IMG/VR virus record: IMGVR_UViG_3300028612_001738
Coordinates: 1 to 40,961 of that record
DNA from: a virus
Strand: one strand, 5' to 3'
DNA: 40,961 nt
Numbering within the stretch: position 1 is the stretch's first letter; every line of letters starts with the position of its first letter. A program made the position numbers and the translations under genes. This document shows positions 32,171 to 38,968 of this stretch, piece by piece. The notes under the pieces are model-generated. The model was not told where the DNA came from. It worked only from the letters and a program-made list of their open reading frames with translations, and did no database searches.

Positions 32171-32365
32171 TCAATTACATATTTTTTCTTGAAATTCTTT
32201 ATTATCAAGTAATAGTTTCCATACATCACTATAAGCTCGGGCTTGGGCTAACTTACAAATTCTATCATATAAATTTTCCTCAATTTTAGGCATTTCATCA
32301 TGCTCCTTGAGAAATTTTACAGCCCTATTCATTATTATTTCATGAATTGTTTCTAATTCAGACAT
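32171..32365 (-). CDS. Small helical protein beside the tRNA
   Basis: 64 residues, helical and charged (ETIHEIIMNRAVKFLKEHDE), ending LLLDNKEFQEKICN. Its stop is 3 nt from the tRNA 5' end, so tRNA and mRNA are probably one transcript. No family recognised. Confidence 0.5.
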   Translation of the reverse strand: MSELETIHEIIMNRAVKFLKEHDEMPKIEENLYDRICKLAQARAYSDVWKLLLDNKEFQEKICN

Positions 32366-32377
32366 ATTTTTATTTTA

Positions 32378-32536
32378 TTAATTAATTTTATAATAATCCT
32401 TTACTTCTCGTAATTCTTTTTCTAAATCTTTAGTATTTTTATCCCTGTTTTTTTTATAAATTATAATCTCTCTTAATGTATTAATATATAAATTAATGTG
32501 GTATTTACTTGCTTTAGGTTTAAATTTTGGTTTCAC
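32378..32536 (-). CDS. 52-residue basic protein with GTG start
   Basis: Read from the DNA: GTG at 32536, no ATG in frame; encodes (M)KPKFKPKASKYHINLYINT and a charged helix (DKNTKDLEKELREVKDYYK). It lies between two genes with tight spacing (12 nt on each side), which supports it. Basic, possibly DNA binding. Confidence 0.45.
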   Translation of the reverse strand: MKPKFKPKASKYHINLYINTLREIIIYKKNRDKNTKDLEKELREVKDYYKIN

Positions 32537-32548
32537 AATATTTTAATT

Positions 32549-32896
32549 CTACTTGAAGGCAATCCTTAACATTGAAGGTGGAGCACTAATTATTGTTTTT
32601 CCGTTTTGGACCTTAATTTTTTTATTATTTATTTTAATGACATTAAATACTTGACCATTATTATACTTTTTATGATCAATAGTAACCATATCCCCTACAG
32701 TAAAATCACTTATAGTTGGTAAGTTTTTTTCAAATTCTGCAGCTCCTTCACGGGCTGTGATTTTTACTCGAAATCCTTCATCATCATACGTAATTGCTCC
32801 CAAAGACATATTAATTCCATGTTTGTTCTCTAGTGCCTGTACAGCTTCAGTGAAATCTTTTCTAAATTCTGTAAAACCTTGTTGGTTGTAATTCAT
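32549..32896 (-). CDS. Small phage protein with a KOW-like C-terminal region
   Basis: 115 residues. N-terminal helix (FTEFRKDFTEAVQALENKHG) followed by INMSLGAITYDDEGFRVKI, a pattern seen in hypothetical phage proteins. The C-terminus (FTVGDMVTIDHKKYNNGQVF, NVIKINNKKIKVQN) looks like a KOW-type beta barrel. Element C lies upstream. Function unknown; nucleic-acid or ribosome contact is possible. Confidence 0.55.
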   Translation of the reverse strand: MNYNQQGFTEFRKDFTEAVQALENKHGINMSLGAITYDDEGFRVKITAREGAAEFEKNLPTISDFTVGDMVTIDHKKYNNGQVFNVIKINNKKIKVQNGKTIISAPPSMLRIAFK

Positions 32897-32915
32897 AAGA
32901 CCTTTATTTATTTTA

Positions 32916-32969
32916 ATTATACCGTCAATATACGAAGGCTCCCTTAGGGAGCCTAGCCTCTTCGCATAA
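32916..32969 (-). promoter_or_regulatory. Long intergenic repeat element C (8-bp hairpin)
   Basis: Copy C: coding strand TTTATGCGAAG, GCTAGG, a perfect hairpin AGGCTCCC-TAA-GGGAGCCT (32936-32954), CGTATATTGACGGTATAAT and leader ending AAATAAAGGTCTTATG for the 32896 gene. The hairpin sits ahead of the CGTATATTGACG block and could terminate upstream transcripts. Confidence 0.65.
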
Positions 32970-32983
32970 ATCTTTAATTTATT

Positions 32984-33148
32984 TTATAAATCCAAATTAA
33001 CTTCCAGTTGACTAATCATATCTACACATTTTATGCAAATGAGTTTTGAATCATGATTACAATACTCGGAAAAAGATTTTTTATCTTCCGTATACTTCTC
33101 ATTAACTGTTTTCATACAACATCCGCATACTATATATTTTGTTTTCAT
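32984..33148 (-). CDS. 54-residue Cys-rich (zinc-finger-like) protein
   Basis: Read directly from the DNA. Cysteines are clustered: VCGCC near residue 8-11, EYCNH at 29-32, LICIKC at 37-41. They suggest a zinc-binding fold. It starts straight after element D and its leader TATAATTAAAATAAA. An early-expressed small zinc protein; binding partner unknown. Confidence 0.6.
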   Translation of the reverse strand: MKTKYIVCGCCMKTVNEKYTEDKKSFSEYCNHDSKLICIKCVDMISQLEVNLDL

Positions 33149-33156
33149 TTTATTTT

Positions 33157-33211
33157 AATTATACCGTCAATATACGAAGGGTATCTTGGGTAGCCTAGCC
33201 TCTTCGCATAA
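33157..33211 (-). promoter_or_regulatory. Long intergenic repeat element D
   Basis: Copy D, upstream of the 33148 gene. Same landmarks as C (TTTATGCGAAG, GCTAGGC, CGTATATTGACGGTATAAT), but the hairpin arms have changed to GGCTACC / GGGTATC-type sequence that still partly pairs, a sign of conservation of structure rather than sequence. Confidence 0.6.
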
Positions 33212-33215
33212 ATCT

Positions 33216-33692
33216 TTAATTTATTTTATAAGCACTATAAACACTTCGGGTTAATCTTATTGAATCCCTTGGATCTCCCATTATCTCTCCATCCACTATT
33301 GCAAAGGCATGCCCTTTAACTGTAATAAGATAATTACCCTCAGAAAATATTTTAATAAAATCTTTAACTTTATAAGAAACTTGTATTTTACGTTTACATT
33401 TACAAAACTTTTTCTTTTTCTCACTCCAAATCGTAATTTTACTATTTTGTGTGCGTGTTAATACTTTAGTACCATAATTTCCCTTTTTACCTAATTGTTT
33501 AATTTTTTTACCAAATGCTTGTTGAATGTGAGGTAAACGAAGTTGAATCCATGTCCCACAATATTTTTCCCTATTTAATTTAATTCTACAAAAATTATGT
33601 GCCTTATTATAATTTACACCAAAAGCTGCCGATACAGCTCTAACTACACAATCATTTGTTTCTCCCTCTTTTAAATAATCATTTTCTGACAT
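33216..33692 (-). CDS. C39-like cysteine-peptidase candidate
   Basis: 158 residues. A possible catalytic triad is seen: C15 in ETNDCVVRAVSAAFG, H128 in VKGHAFAIVDG and D140 in MGDPRD. The order Cys, His, Asp and spacing match papain-like/C39-fold peptidases and related phage proteins. A Cys-Lys-rich insertion (KKKFCKCKRK) lies at residues 93-101. Element E is its promoter region, so it is early. It may cleave a host or phage protein; substrate unknown. Confidence 0.55.
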   Translation of the reverse strand: MSENDYLKEGETNDCVVRAVSAAFGVNYNKAHNFCRIKLNREKYCGTWIQLRLPHIQQAFGKKIKQLGKKGNYGTKVLTRTQNSKITIWSEKKKKFCKCKRKIQVSYKVKDFIKIFSEGNYLITVKGHAFAIVDGEIMGDPRDSIRLTRSVYSAYKIN

Positions 33693-33705
33693 ATAACCTT
33701 TATTT

Positions 33706-33761
33706 AATTATGCCGTCAATATACGCATTTTTCCGGTGGACTCCTAGTTTTTTGTGCGGTA
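33706..33761 (-). promoter_or_regulatory. Long intergenic repeat element E
   Basis: Copy E, ahead of the peptidase-like gene. Coding strand ACTAGGAGTCCACCGG, GCGTATATTGACGGCATAAT, then AATAAAGGTTATATG. No strong hairpin. A more divergent CTTATGCG-type block (ACCGCAC). Confidence 0.5.
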
Positions 33762-34093
33762 TTATTTAATATTTATTGAATTCTCAGTAAAATGTGGTAA
33801 ATTTGTGAATAATACATAAGTCAGGAGAGGTAGTTTATATAAAATTGTGAATTCCGCAATTCTTCATATATATTTTGGAGTATTAAAAAATAGGTTGGGT
33901 GGGTGGGGGAAGGGGTTATCACCAACTCTACCCTAACCTTATCTTAATTTACCATACGCCCTAACACTTTGCGCTATATTTTAAAGTTTTTGTGGGTTGG
34001 CTACACTTTATCAAGGTTGCCTCACCATATATAAATTAATACAAACATACATATACACATTGAGTTCTGATAATTCTATCATCTTAATATTTT
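33762..34093. other. Non-coding region with G-quadruplex-like run
   Basis: About 330 nt between the peptidase-like gene and the PIG-L gene without a convincing gene. It contains an inverted repeat GAATT-CCGC-AATTC (about 33849-33862) and a G-rich run GGGTGGGTGGGGGAAGGGG (33897-33915), exceptional in such an AT-rich sequence. A short 24-codon frame at 34010-34081 is weak. It could be an origin, a regulatory region or a junction. Confidence 0.4.
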
Positions 34094-34597
34094 TTATTTA
34101 TTTACCTTTGTTATTATTTCATACCAAGGACTAAACCAATCAAGTATTTCTCTTTGACTTCCATATACCTTTAATAAATTTCTTTTCTTAATTAATATAT
34201 TAATATCTAATCTTTTTTTATGTTTATCAAATTGCCATAATATGTCTGGTCTTAAATGGTTTAATATTTCGTGAAGTGCTCGATGTCGTGGATGTCCATA
34301 TTCACCTACCTTATTATGTGTAACTATTTTTACCCAATCTCGTTCTCGTAATACTCTCAATAATTCATAGATAAGTTTCTCTCTATTATAATCTTCTCTA
34401 TCTTTATAACCTGTCCAATGTTCATATTCTTTTATTCCTATAAACTTCATAGATGCTTTAAATTCTTTTCTTCTAATCTTATTATGGTACTCATCTACTA
34501 CTATAACTTTATATTCATCTGAATGTGTCAACAGTTCAGCACCACCAAATAGTGCTTCATCATCCGGGTGTGATGTAATCATTAATTTGTCAATCAC
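34094..34597 (-). CDS. PIG-L/LmbE-family amidohydrolase (N-acetylglucosaminyl deacetylase-like)
   Basis: 167 residues. The PIG-L zinc motif is clear: HPDDEALFGGAELL (H10, D12, D13) and, later, EYGHPRHRALHEIL (H101, H104), the third ligand. The family removes the acetyl group from GlcNAc-containing conjugates. Short relative to many members but core complete. It overlaps nagB-like by 8 nt and is downstream of it, so both are made together. Confidence 0.85.
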   Translation of the reverse strand: MIDKLMITSHPDDEALFGGAELLTHSDEYKVIVVDEYHNKIRRKEFKASMKFIGIKEYEHWTGYKDREDYNREKLIYELLRVLRERDWVKIVTHNKVGEYGHPRHRALHEILNHLRPDILWQFDKHKKRLDINILIKKRNLLKVYGSQREILDWFSPWYEIITKVNK

Positions 34598-35273
34598 AAT
34601 AGAATATCTTTATATTATCATGTCTTTGTAATATTGATGCAGGAACATCTTCAGTTACTTCACCATGCATAGCCACATTTAATATATTCCATTTATGGGC
34701 TCCATTAGCAATTAATACTATCTTCTTTGATTCCATTATAGTTTCTAATCCCATAGTAATTGCTTGTTTAGGTACATCATCGATTACATCAAAAAACCTT
34801 GAGTTATCTTTAATAGTTTGTTCAGATAAATCCACTACTCTTGTTCTTGATTTAAATGAAGAACCTGGCTCGTTAAATGCTATATGACCATTAGTACCTA
34901 TTCCTAATATACATAAATCAATTCCCTTATTTCCAGGGTATTCTTTTATCTTATCTTCAAACGCTTCAGTAGGGCGGAATGGAAAATGGCAATGGTCAGG
35001 ATAGATATTAATTTTATCAAATAAATTCTCTCTCATATAACTTTGATAACTTTGTGGGTGATCTATATTCATAAGATAAACATCAAGATTAAATGTTATA
35101 ACAGATTTCCAATCTAATTCTCTATTGACAAGTTCTTCATATATGCCAAGTGGTGTATCACCAGTTGGGAGAGCTAGTTTAGATTGGGGATATTCTTTGA
35201 TTTGAGACTCAATTATATCAGCTACAGTTAAGCTTAGTTCTTTATAACCTTTATCTAATACATTGACCTTCAT
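34590..35273 (-). CDS. nagB: Glucosamine-6-phosphate deaminase-like protein
   Basis: 227 residues, close to the 242-residue B. subtilis type. Phosphate loop PTGDTP (36-41), N-L-D with D64 (general base) in TFNLDVYL, HPQSYQSYM, and the signature ILGIGTNGHIAFNEPGSSF with H130 and E135. The usual Asp-Glu pair after NLD is D-V here. It should interconvert GlcN6P with Fru6P plus ammonia, in either direction depending on conditions. Paired with PIG-L, it points to an aminosugar pathway encoded by the phage. Leader AAATAAAGGTTATAGTAATG. Confidence 0.85.
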   Translation of the reverse strand: MKVNVLDKGYKELSLTVADIIESQIKEYPQSKLALPTGDTPLGIYEELVNRELDWKSVITFNLDVYLMNIDHPQSYQSYMRENLFDKINIYPDHCHFPFRPTEAFEDKIKEYPGNKGIDLCILGIGTNGHIAFNEPGSSFKSRTRVVDLSEQTIKDNSRFFDVIDDVPKQAITMGLETIMESKKIVLIANGAHKWNILNVAMHGEVTEDVPASILQRHDNIKIFYCD

Positions 35274-35336
35274 TACTATAACCTTTATTTATATATACAT
35301 CAAATTAAATCATTAAAATAGAAATTCTTCTTTGTT

Positions 35337-35564
35337 TTATATATGTTCTAAGCAGGTAGGACAAAGACCTACATCTTCAACTTCTCCTGTTATTTCATCA
35401 CCACAGCAAGTGTATTCTAATTCTTCTACTTCTTTAAATAAGCGACGCTTAGCCGTAGGTCCAAATTCATTTTCTTCATACTTAATAGCTTCTTCTCCTA
35501 CTAAATATTCTCCATTGTCTGCAATAGTGTATTTTTCTTTTTCTTTCATAACAAAGTGCATCAT
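35337..35564 (-). CDS. Small protein with GPTAKRRLFKE motif and Cys pair
   Basis: 75 residues. The middle contains ENEFGPTAKRRLFKEVEE, identical at the core to the neighbouring protein. C-terminal CCGDE...LCPTCLEH gives two Cys pairs as in a zinc ribbon. Overlaps the upstream gene by 4 nt. Confidence 0.6.
   Translation of the reverse strand: MMHFVMKEKEKYTIADNGEYLVGEEAIKYEENEFGPTAKRRLFKEVEELEYTCCGDEITGEVEDVGLCPTCLEHI
35429..35462 (-). repeat. 34-bp exact direct repeat, copy 1
   Basis: 34 nt identical to 35863-35896, both inside coding sequence and in frame, encoding GPTAKRRLFKE. Exact identity at DNA level suggests a recent duplication or ongoing exchange between the two genes. Confidence 0.85.
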
Positions 35565-35947
35565 TCATCAGAATATTTCATAACTAATTCGTCATTTAAT
35601 CTTATAATTGGTTCTTGAAAACTATCTAAATATCCATCTAAATAAGCACCGAATAATACCCTTATTGTTTGAATTGATGTTTCTTTTCCAAATCTATCTT
35701 CTAATTCTTGATAACTTATATCTAAATTTTTAGGGAAAAAATCAGTTACGATAGGCATAAGTTTAGCTTTTATTGATGGATCTCCTGCTTTATCATCAAA
35801 TAGACTTTTCATATTTACATATTTACCTACAATTGATTTAGGAATACCCCTACCTGACTCTTCTTCTTTAAATAAGCGACGCTTAGCCGTAGGTCCTACT
35901 TTGTTTTCATTTATATATTTATTGAATTCTTTTTCGTAATCTTCCAT
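35561..35947 (-). CDS. Small protein sharing the GPTAKRRLFKE motif
   Basis: 128 residues. Starts MEDYEKEFNKYINENKVGPT, followed by the motif at residues 18-28 and an acidic helix. The rest is an unrecognised alpha-helical domain. It shares the motif with the downstream protein, with which it overlaps by 4 nt. The common motif could be a targeting or processing signal. Confidence 0.6.
   Translation of the reverse strand: MEDYEKEFNKYINENKVGPTAKRRLFKEEESGRGIPKSIVGKYVNMKSLFDDKAGDPSIKAKLMPIVTDFFPKNLDISYQELEDRFGKETSIQTIRVLFGAYLDGYLDSFQEPIIRLNDELVMKYSDE
35863..35896 (-). repeat. 34-bp exact direct repeat, copy 2
   Basis: Second copy of the coding repeat, within the 128-residue protein gene. See copy 1. 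Confidence 0.85.
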
Positions 35948-35998
35948 GGTGTAAATTGTTTTAGTTTATTTTTGTTATAGTTAAGTGGTTATTTGTTA

Positions 35999-36169
35999 TT
36001 ATGATTTTTTGTCTTTCTCCTCCAAAATTTGTGGTGTTGCCCAATCATCATCTCCATAGGCATTTATTTCTATTTTTGGGTGGGGAGAATGTTTTTTGAT
36101 ACAAATAAAACCTTGTTTCTTCCAACAAATGTTCCTTAAATATTTTTTTATGTAATAAAATGTTATCAT
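35999..36169 (-). CDS. 56-residue protein, unknown
   Basis: Read directly from the DNA: ATG at 36169. Basic N-terminal half with two Cys (ICWKKQGFICIKKHSPH) and an acidic tail (GDDDWATPQILEEKDKKS). No motif. Stop at 35999, 52 nt before the next gene. Confidence 0.45.
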   Translation of the reverse strand: MITFYYIKKYLRNICWKKQGFICIKKHSPHPKIEINAYGDDDWATPQILEEKDKKS

Positions 36170-36199
36170 TATAATTCTTTTACAGACTCCCTACATACC

Positions 36200-36322
36200 T
36201 TAAAAGGATTTATTACGACGTTGTCCCCTCCATTTAACCCCTTTGGTATTTCCTAAACCTTTTAATTTTTTAACCCTCCGGTTATAATCATTTCGTTCGG
36301 TATCTATTTGATTATTTTTCAT
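36200..36322 (-). CDS. 40-residue basic protein, possibly a frame-shifted 61-residue gene
   Basis: ATG at 36322 encodes MKNNQIDTERNDYNRRVKKL plus a basic end (KWRGQRRNKSF). The same frame is open upstream as DDIIRLLIRLKTENNKIEI to just after an ATG at 36386, but that ATG is out of frame by one base. Element H lies just upstream of that ATG, so the intended start may be there. The gene would then be broken by one inserted base, or sequence error. Confidence 0.45.
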   Translation of the reverse strand: MKNNQIDTERNDYNRRVKKLKGLGNTKGVKWRGQRRNKSF

Positions 36323-36408
36323 CTTAATTTCTATTTTATTATTTTCTGTTTTTAAACGTATTAGTAATCTAATTATATCATCTCATGATTAGGATTTTAC
36401 CTAATAAA

Positions 36409-36450
36409 TTATACGTTAATATACGTAAAATTTTGGGGGTATTCTAATAT
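36409..36450 (-). promoter_or_regulatory. Long intergenic repeat element H (degenerate)
   Basis: Most diverged copy: coding strand AATATTAGAATACCCCC, then TACGTATATTAACGTATAAT. It overlaps the end of the upstream 34-residue ORF and precedes the 36386 ATG. Confidence 0.4.
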
Positions 36451-36548
36451 TTTTTAATATATCTTGTACGAGGAAGGGGTTGTTTTTTAAACGTTTTTAA
36501 CCATTCCTTTAATTGTAAATACATTTGTTTACTTGAATTTTTACTCAT
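36444..36548 (-). CDS. 34-residue basic protein, unknown
   Basis: Read directly from the DNA: ATG at 36548, TAG at 36444 inside element H. Encodes MSKNSSKQMYLQLKEWLKTF plus a basic end (RTRYIKKY). No motif. Leader is A-rich. Confidence 0.4.
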   Translation of the reverse strand: MSKNSSKQMYLQLKEWLKTFKKQPLPRTRYIKKY

Positions 36549-36614
36549 TTTTTAATCAATAATTAATTTTAGTTTTAGTTATTTTAATTTCAGACCATCC
36601 ACTAACTATCATTT

Positions 36615-36938
36615 TTAGCTTCTATTAATATTTTTTATTTTAAATCCAAAATTTTCTATTTTAAATCCTAAATATTGTCCTAAACTGCCTCCAATAAAAT
36701 AGGCTACAATAGGCTGCCACAACAAATTCATTATTGCATCTATTCCTAAAAATATAGATGCTAACCAACATACTCCAATTATATTACCTGTTAAGATTGA
36801 AGCTAATACCTTTTTTTCAGCAGTATAAATTACATTTATAGTTCTAAATAATATAAATACCATTTGTAATATAAAAATAATTATAGCTGATGTCCAAGGG
36901 TTAATTATTAAATCATTCATTATAATACTAATTATCAT
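36615..36938 (-). CDS. Membrane protein, DUF5698/UPF0316-like
   Basis: 107 residues (start at 36938 or at the internal ATG 36920). Two to three membrane segments: AIIIFILQMVFILFRTINVI, VLASILTGNIIGVCWLASIF, and a shorter hydrophobic YFIGGSLGQYLGF. The R-T-I-x-V-x-Y-T-A sequence followed by GxxxGxxxG-type turns recalls DUF5698 proteins. Function unknown. Confidence 0.5.
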   Translation of the reverse strand: MIISIIMNDLIINPWTSAIIIFILQMVFILFRTINVIYTAEKKVLASILTGNIIGVCWLASIFLGIDAIMNLLWQPIVAYFIGGSLGQYLGFKIENFGFKIKNINRS

Positions 36939-36997
36939 TATTTAAACCTAGTCTTAGAGCCGTTGTGCTATACACACCTTCTTTTAGACTAATATGT

Positions 36998-37240
36998 TCA
37001 CTTATTTTTTTTACTATATTTTCTACCTTTACGACTTTTACCTTTTAAAGCCCCTGGTATATCACCAATCTGGTTACCAACTTCTTTTATAGCTTTTGCT
37101 ACATCATTTAATTCAGTGACTGTTAATTTATATCTTTTTTGTATTTCTTTTACTGTAGCAATTGCTTTTTCGTCTACAGAGGTTTTACCCCAAACGTATT
37201 TCCATGCATCTTTGCAATATTGTTTTGTTCTTTTCCACAT
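36998..37240 (-). CDS. Small basic helical protein, unknown
   Basis: 80 residues; helical, with ELNDVAKAIKEVGNQIGDIP and a very basic tail (KGKSRKGRKYSKKNK). Similar proteins occur in marine phage contigs (memory). The tail suggests nucleic-acid or capsid contact. The ATATTTATAA motif lies upstream at 37282. Confidence 0.5.
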   Translation of the reverse strand: MWKRTKQYCKDAWKYVWGKTSVDEKAIATVKEIQKRYKLTVTELNDVAKAIKEVGNQIGDIPGALKGKSRKGRKYSKKNK

Positions 37241-37281
37241 AATGTTATTATTTATTGTTAAACTTATTTTTATTTATTTTT

Positions 37282-37291
37282 TTATAAATAT
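37282..37291 (-). promoter_or_regulatory. ATATTTATAA motif, copy 7
   Basis: Minus-strand ATATTTATAA, 41 nt upstream of the ATG at 37240. The longest spacing among the copies. Confidence 0.35.
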
Positions 37292-37333
37292 GATATTTCT
37301 TTATCTAAATATTTATCTAGTGACTTCATAATT

Positions 37334-37564
37334 TTATAATAATAAATCATTTTTTTCAAGAAAAAGCCATCCTCTTTCCAACCAAAGACGTATTGTAACA
37401 TCCTCAATCTTATCCATAACATCAGCCCCATCATGTCTTTTTGAAGCAATAAAAGCAATTATCATGTCCGCGTAGTCTCTTGCTTTATCTTTTTCTCCTA
37501 GTTTTATATGTTCCTTTGCTTTATCAAAGCAATGATGTAATACTTGTCTTTTATATTTTACCAT
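37334..37564 (-). CDS. Small helical protein, unknown
   Basis: 76 residues, helical and charged, with HHCFDKAKEHIKLGEKDKARD and an acidic centre (DVMDKIEDVTIRLWLE). Tightly packed with the 58-residue gene (stop adjoins start). No motif. Confidence 0.5.
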   Translation of the reverse strand: MVKYKRQVLHHCFDKAKEHIKLGEKDKARDYADMIIAFIASKRHDGADVMDKIEDVTIRLWLERGWLFLEKNDLLL

Positions 37565-37741
37565 TTATTTTTTAAAAGATTTAGGTATTTTTTCTTCTTT
37601 AAGATTGTAATATTCATCCAAAATAGAACTCAACACCCTTATTTCAATTTGAGCTTGTTCCAATTCCACATAATTTAAAGGCATACTATTTTTATATTTT
37701 TCTTCTAAACTTATTATTTTATTAATTATTATATCTTCCAT
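37565..37741 (-). CDS. 58-residue helical protein, unknown
   Basis: Read directly from the DNA: ATG at 37741. Helical and acidic then basic (ISLEEKYKNSM; KIPKSFKK). It abuts both neighbours (3 nt to the upstream stop), so it is a real operon member. Confidence 0.5.
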   Translation of the reverse strand: MEDIIINKIISLEEKYKNSMPLNYVELEQAQIEIRVLSSILDEYYNLKEEKIPKSFKK

Positions 37742-37744
37742 AGC

Positions 37745-38029
37745 TTAATCTATTAATTCCTCTATATTAATATTATATTCTTCCATAAGTTTATTAAATT
37801 CATTAAATACTAAATCAACTACTTTAGGGTTTGATAAATATATTATTTCTTTATAATTTCCATTATCATCTGTAAAGTTGTTCATCTCCTGTATTAACAT
37901 CAATATCTTCTTTTTTGAATTTAATTGGAATTCAAATAATACACAAGCCATATCTAAAGCTTTAATACATCTTCTATGATCTTTTATATCTTCAAGTTCA
38001 TTTAAATCAAATTTTAATGTTGTTTTCAT
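37745..38029 (-). CDS. Small phage protein, unknown
   Basis: 94 residues. Starts KTTLKFDLNELEDIKDHRRC; the layout (MKTTL-F-L with a following helix containing AxDMACVLFEF) resembles a family of short phage proteins with unknown role (memory). Overlaps the SWIM-domain gene by 4 nt. Confidence 0.55.
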   Translation of the reverse strand: MKTTLKFDLNELEDIKDHRRCIKALDMACVLFEFQLNSKKKILMLIQEMNNFTDDNGNYKEIIYLSNPKVVDLVFNEFNKLMEEYNINIEELID

Positions 38030-38445
38030 TTTAATTGTTTAATATGTTTACAATTTCCTCTACTTATCCAAGCTCCAGGACAAGTACAAGTATAAGTTAT
38101 TTTGTTACCTCTTGTAAATCTTTTAGTAATATAAATTTTATTACTTGAACTTGATTTATTTTCAAATTTTTCGATACTTTTCTTAATAATTGGTTTAATC
38201 CATTCAATATCAGATAATTCAGTTTTAGGATGAACTTTTACCCAACCGGGCATTAAATATTTTTGATTGCTTAAAATTACTAAAGTTGGGGAGATGATAT
38301 TTGTAAACTTATATTTAAAACATCTAACTCCAATGTATCCTCCCAACCCTTTAGGGTTTATTCCAAAACTTGTAGTAGGATTGTATATAATCCTGGAACG
38401 GATATTACCATGTTTATTTAGATTTGAAAATTCGTGTAAAGGCAT
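38026..38445 (-). CDS. SWIM zinc-finger protein
   Basis: 139 residues. The C-terminus has the SWIM CxC-Xn-CxH pattern: TYTCTCPGAWISRGNCKHIK. SWIM fingers bind DNA, RNA or protein. Upstream, GFGINPKGLGGYIG and KYKFTNIISP form the rest of a small fold with no known enzyme motif. Likely a nucleic-acid-binding accessory protein. Overlaps the next gene by 4 nt. Confidence 0.7.
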   Translation of the reverse strand: MPLHEFSNLNKHGNIRSRIIYNPTTSFGINPKGLGGYIGVRCFKYKFTNIISPTLVILSNQKYLMPGWVKVHPKTELSDIEWIKPIIKKSIEKFENKSSSSNKIYITKRFTRGNKITYTCTCPGAWISRGNCKHIKQLK

Positions 38446-38514
38446 TTTAATATATTATTATTTTAAATTATCCTACTTTATAATTACTCACAAAGTTAAA
38501 ATGAGTATTTTATC

Positions 38515-38787
38515 TTAGTTTTTCACCTTATTGAATTTTTTATTTAGGAAATTATACATTATTGAAAATATTAATCCCCCAATAAAAGCATCACAAAAGC
38601 CAAAAAACAACCCAATTATACTGCCCATGGGAGTGGCGGCAAACCCATAATATACGCTCCCGAAAAGCTCAATAAAGGGTAGGCCAAAATCAAACATCCA
38701 TCCAAGCATTCCAGTTATAAACATGCCTATACCCCAGGTCATGCCTAAGGATAGAGCTACTGATAAAGTATGTATTTGCTTATTCAT
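38515..38787 (-). CDS. Holin-like membrane protein
   Basis: 90 residues with two hydrophobic segments separated by a turn: SLGMTWGIGMFITGMLGWMF (10-29) and IIGLFFGFCDAFIGGLIFSI (57-76), a basic C-terminus. It resembles small 'bacteriophage holin' proteins with TWG and GFxDxFIGGL motifs (memory). A holin would form pores for the endolysin. It overlaps the 59-residue gene by 8 nt. Confidence 0.5.
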   Translation of the reverse strand: MNKQIHTLSVALSLGMTWGIGMFITGMLGWMFDFGLPFIELFGSVYYGFAATPMGSIIGLFFGFCDAFIGGLIFSIMYNFLNKKFNKVKN

Positions 38788-38959
38788 AATAGTTACTCAT
38801 CCAAAGTGTTAATAATTCATTTGCTTCTTTATTACTTACTTCAGAAAAATTTTTAATAATAAAAGAAGCAGCTCCAAACATATTAATTTCACCTGATTCT
38901 CTTAAAGCATTTAAATACTTAAATACTTTTTTTTCTAATTTAGTTATTTTTCTTACCAT
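38780..38959 (-). CDS. 59-residue protein, unknown
   Basis: Read directly from the DNA: ATG at 38959. Helical with YLNALRESGEINMFGAASFI, a motif I have seen in short phage proteins (RESG-xNMFGA). The gene overlaps the holin-like gene by 8 nt. Confidence 0.55.
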   Translation of the reverse strand: MVRKITKLEKKVFKYLNALRESGEINMFGAASFIIKNFSEVSNKEANELLTLWMSNYYE

Positions 38960-38968
38960 GGATTGAAA

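Noticed and set aside
32095-32289. Plus-strand frame over the tRNA
   Set aside because: The region is a tRNA gene on the minus strand and a small gene; the frame is accidental.
34010-34081. 24-codon minus-strand frame in the non-coding region
   Set aside because: An A-rich leader is present but no family, coupling or conservation evidence.
35332-35583. Plus-strand 83-residue frame
   Set aside because: Antisense of the GPTAKRRLFKE protein genes.
37116-37331. Hydrophobic plus-strand frame
   Set aside because: Antisense of the basic helical gene plus AT-rich leader.
38267-38518. Plus-strand frame opposite the SWIM gene
   Set aside because: Antisense shadow.
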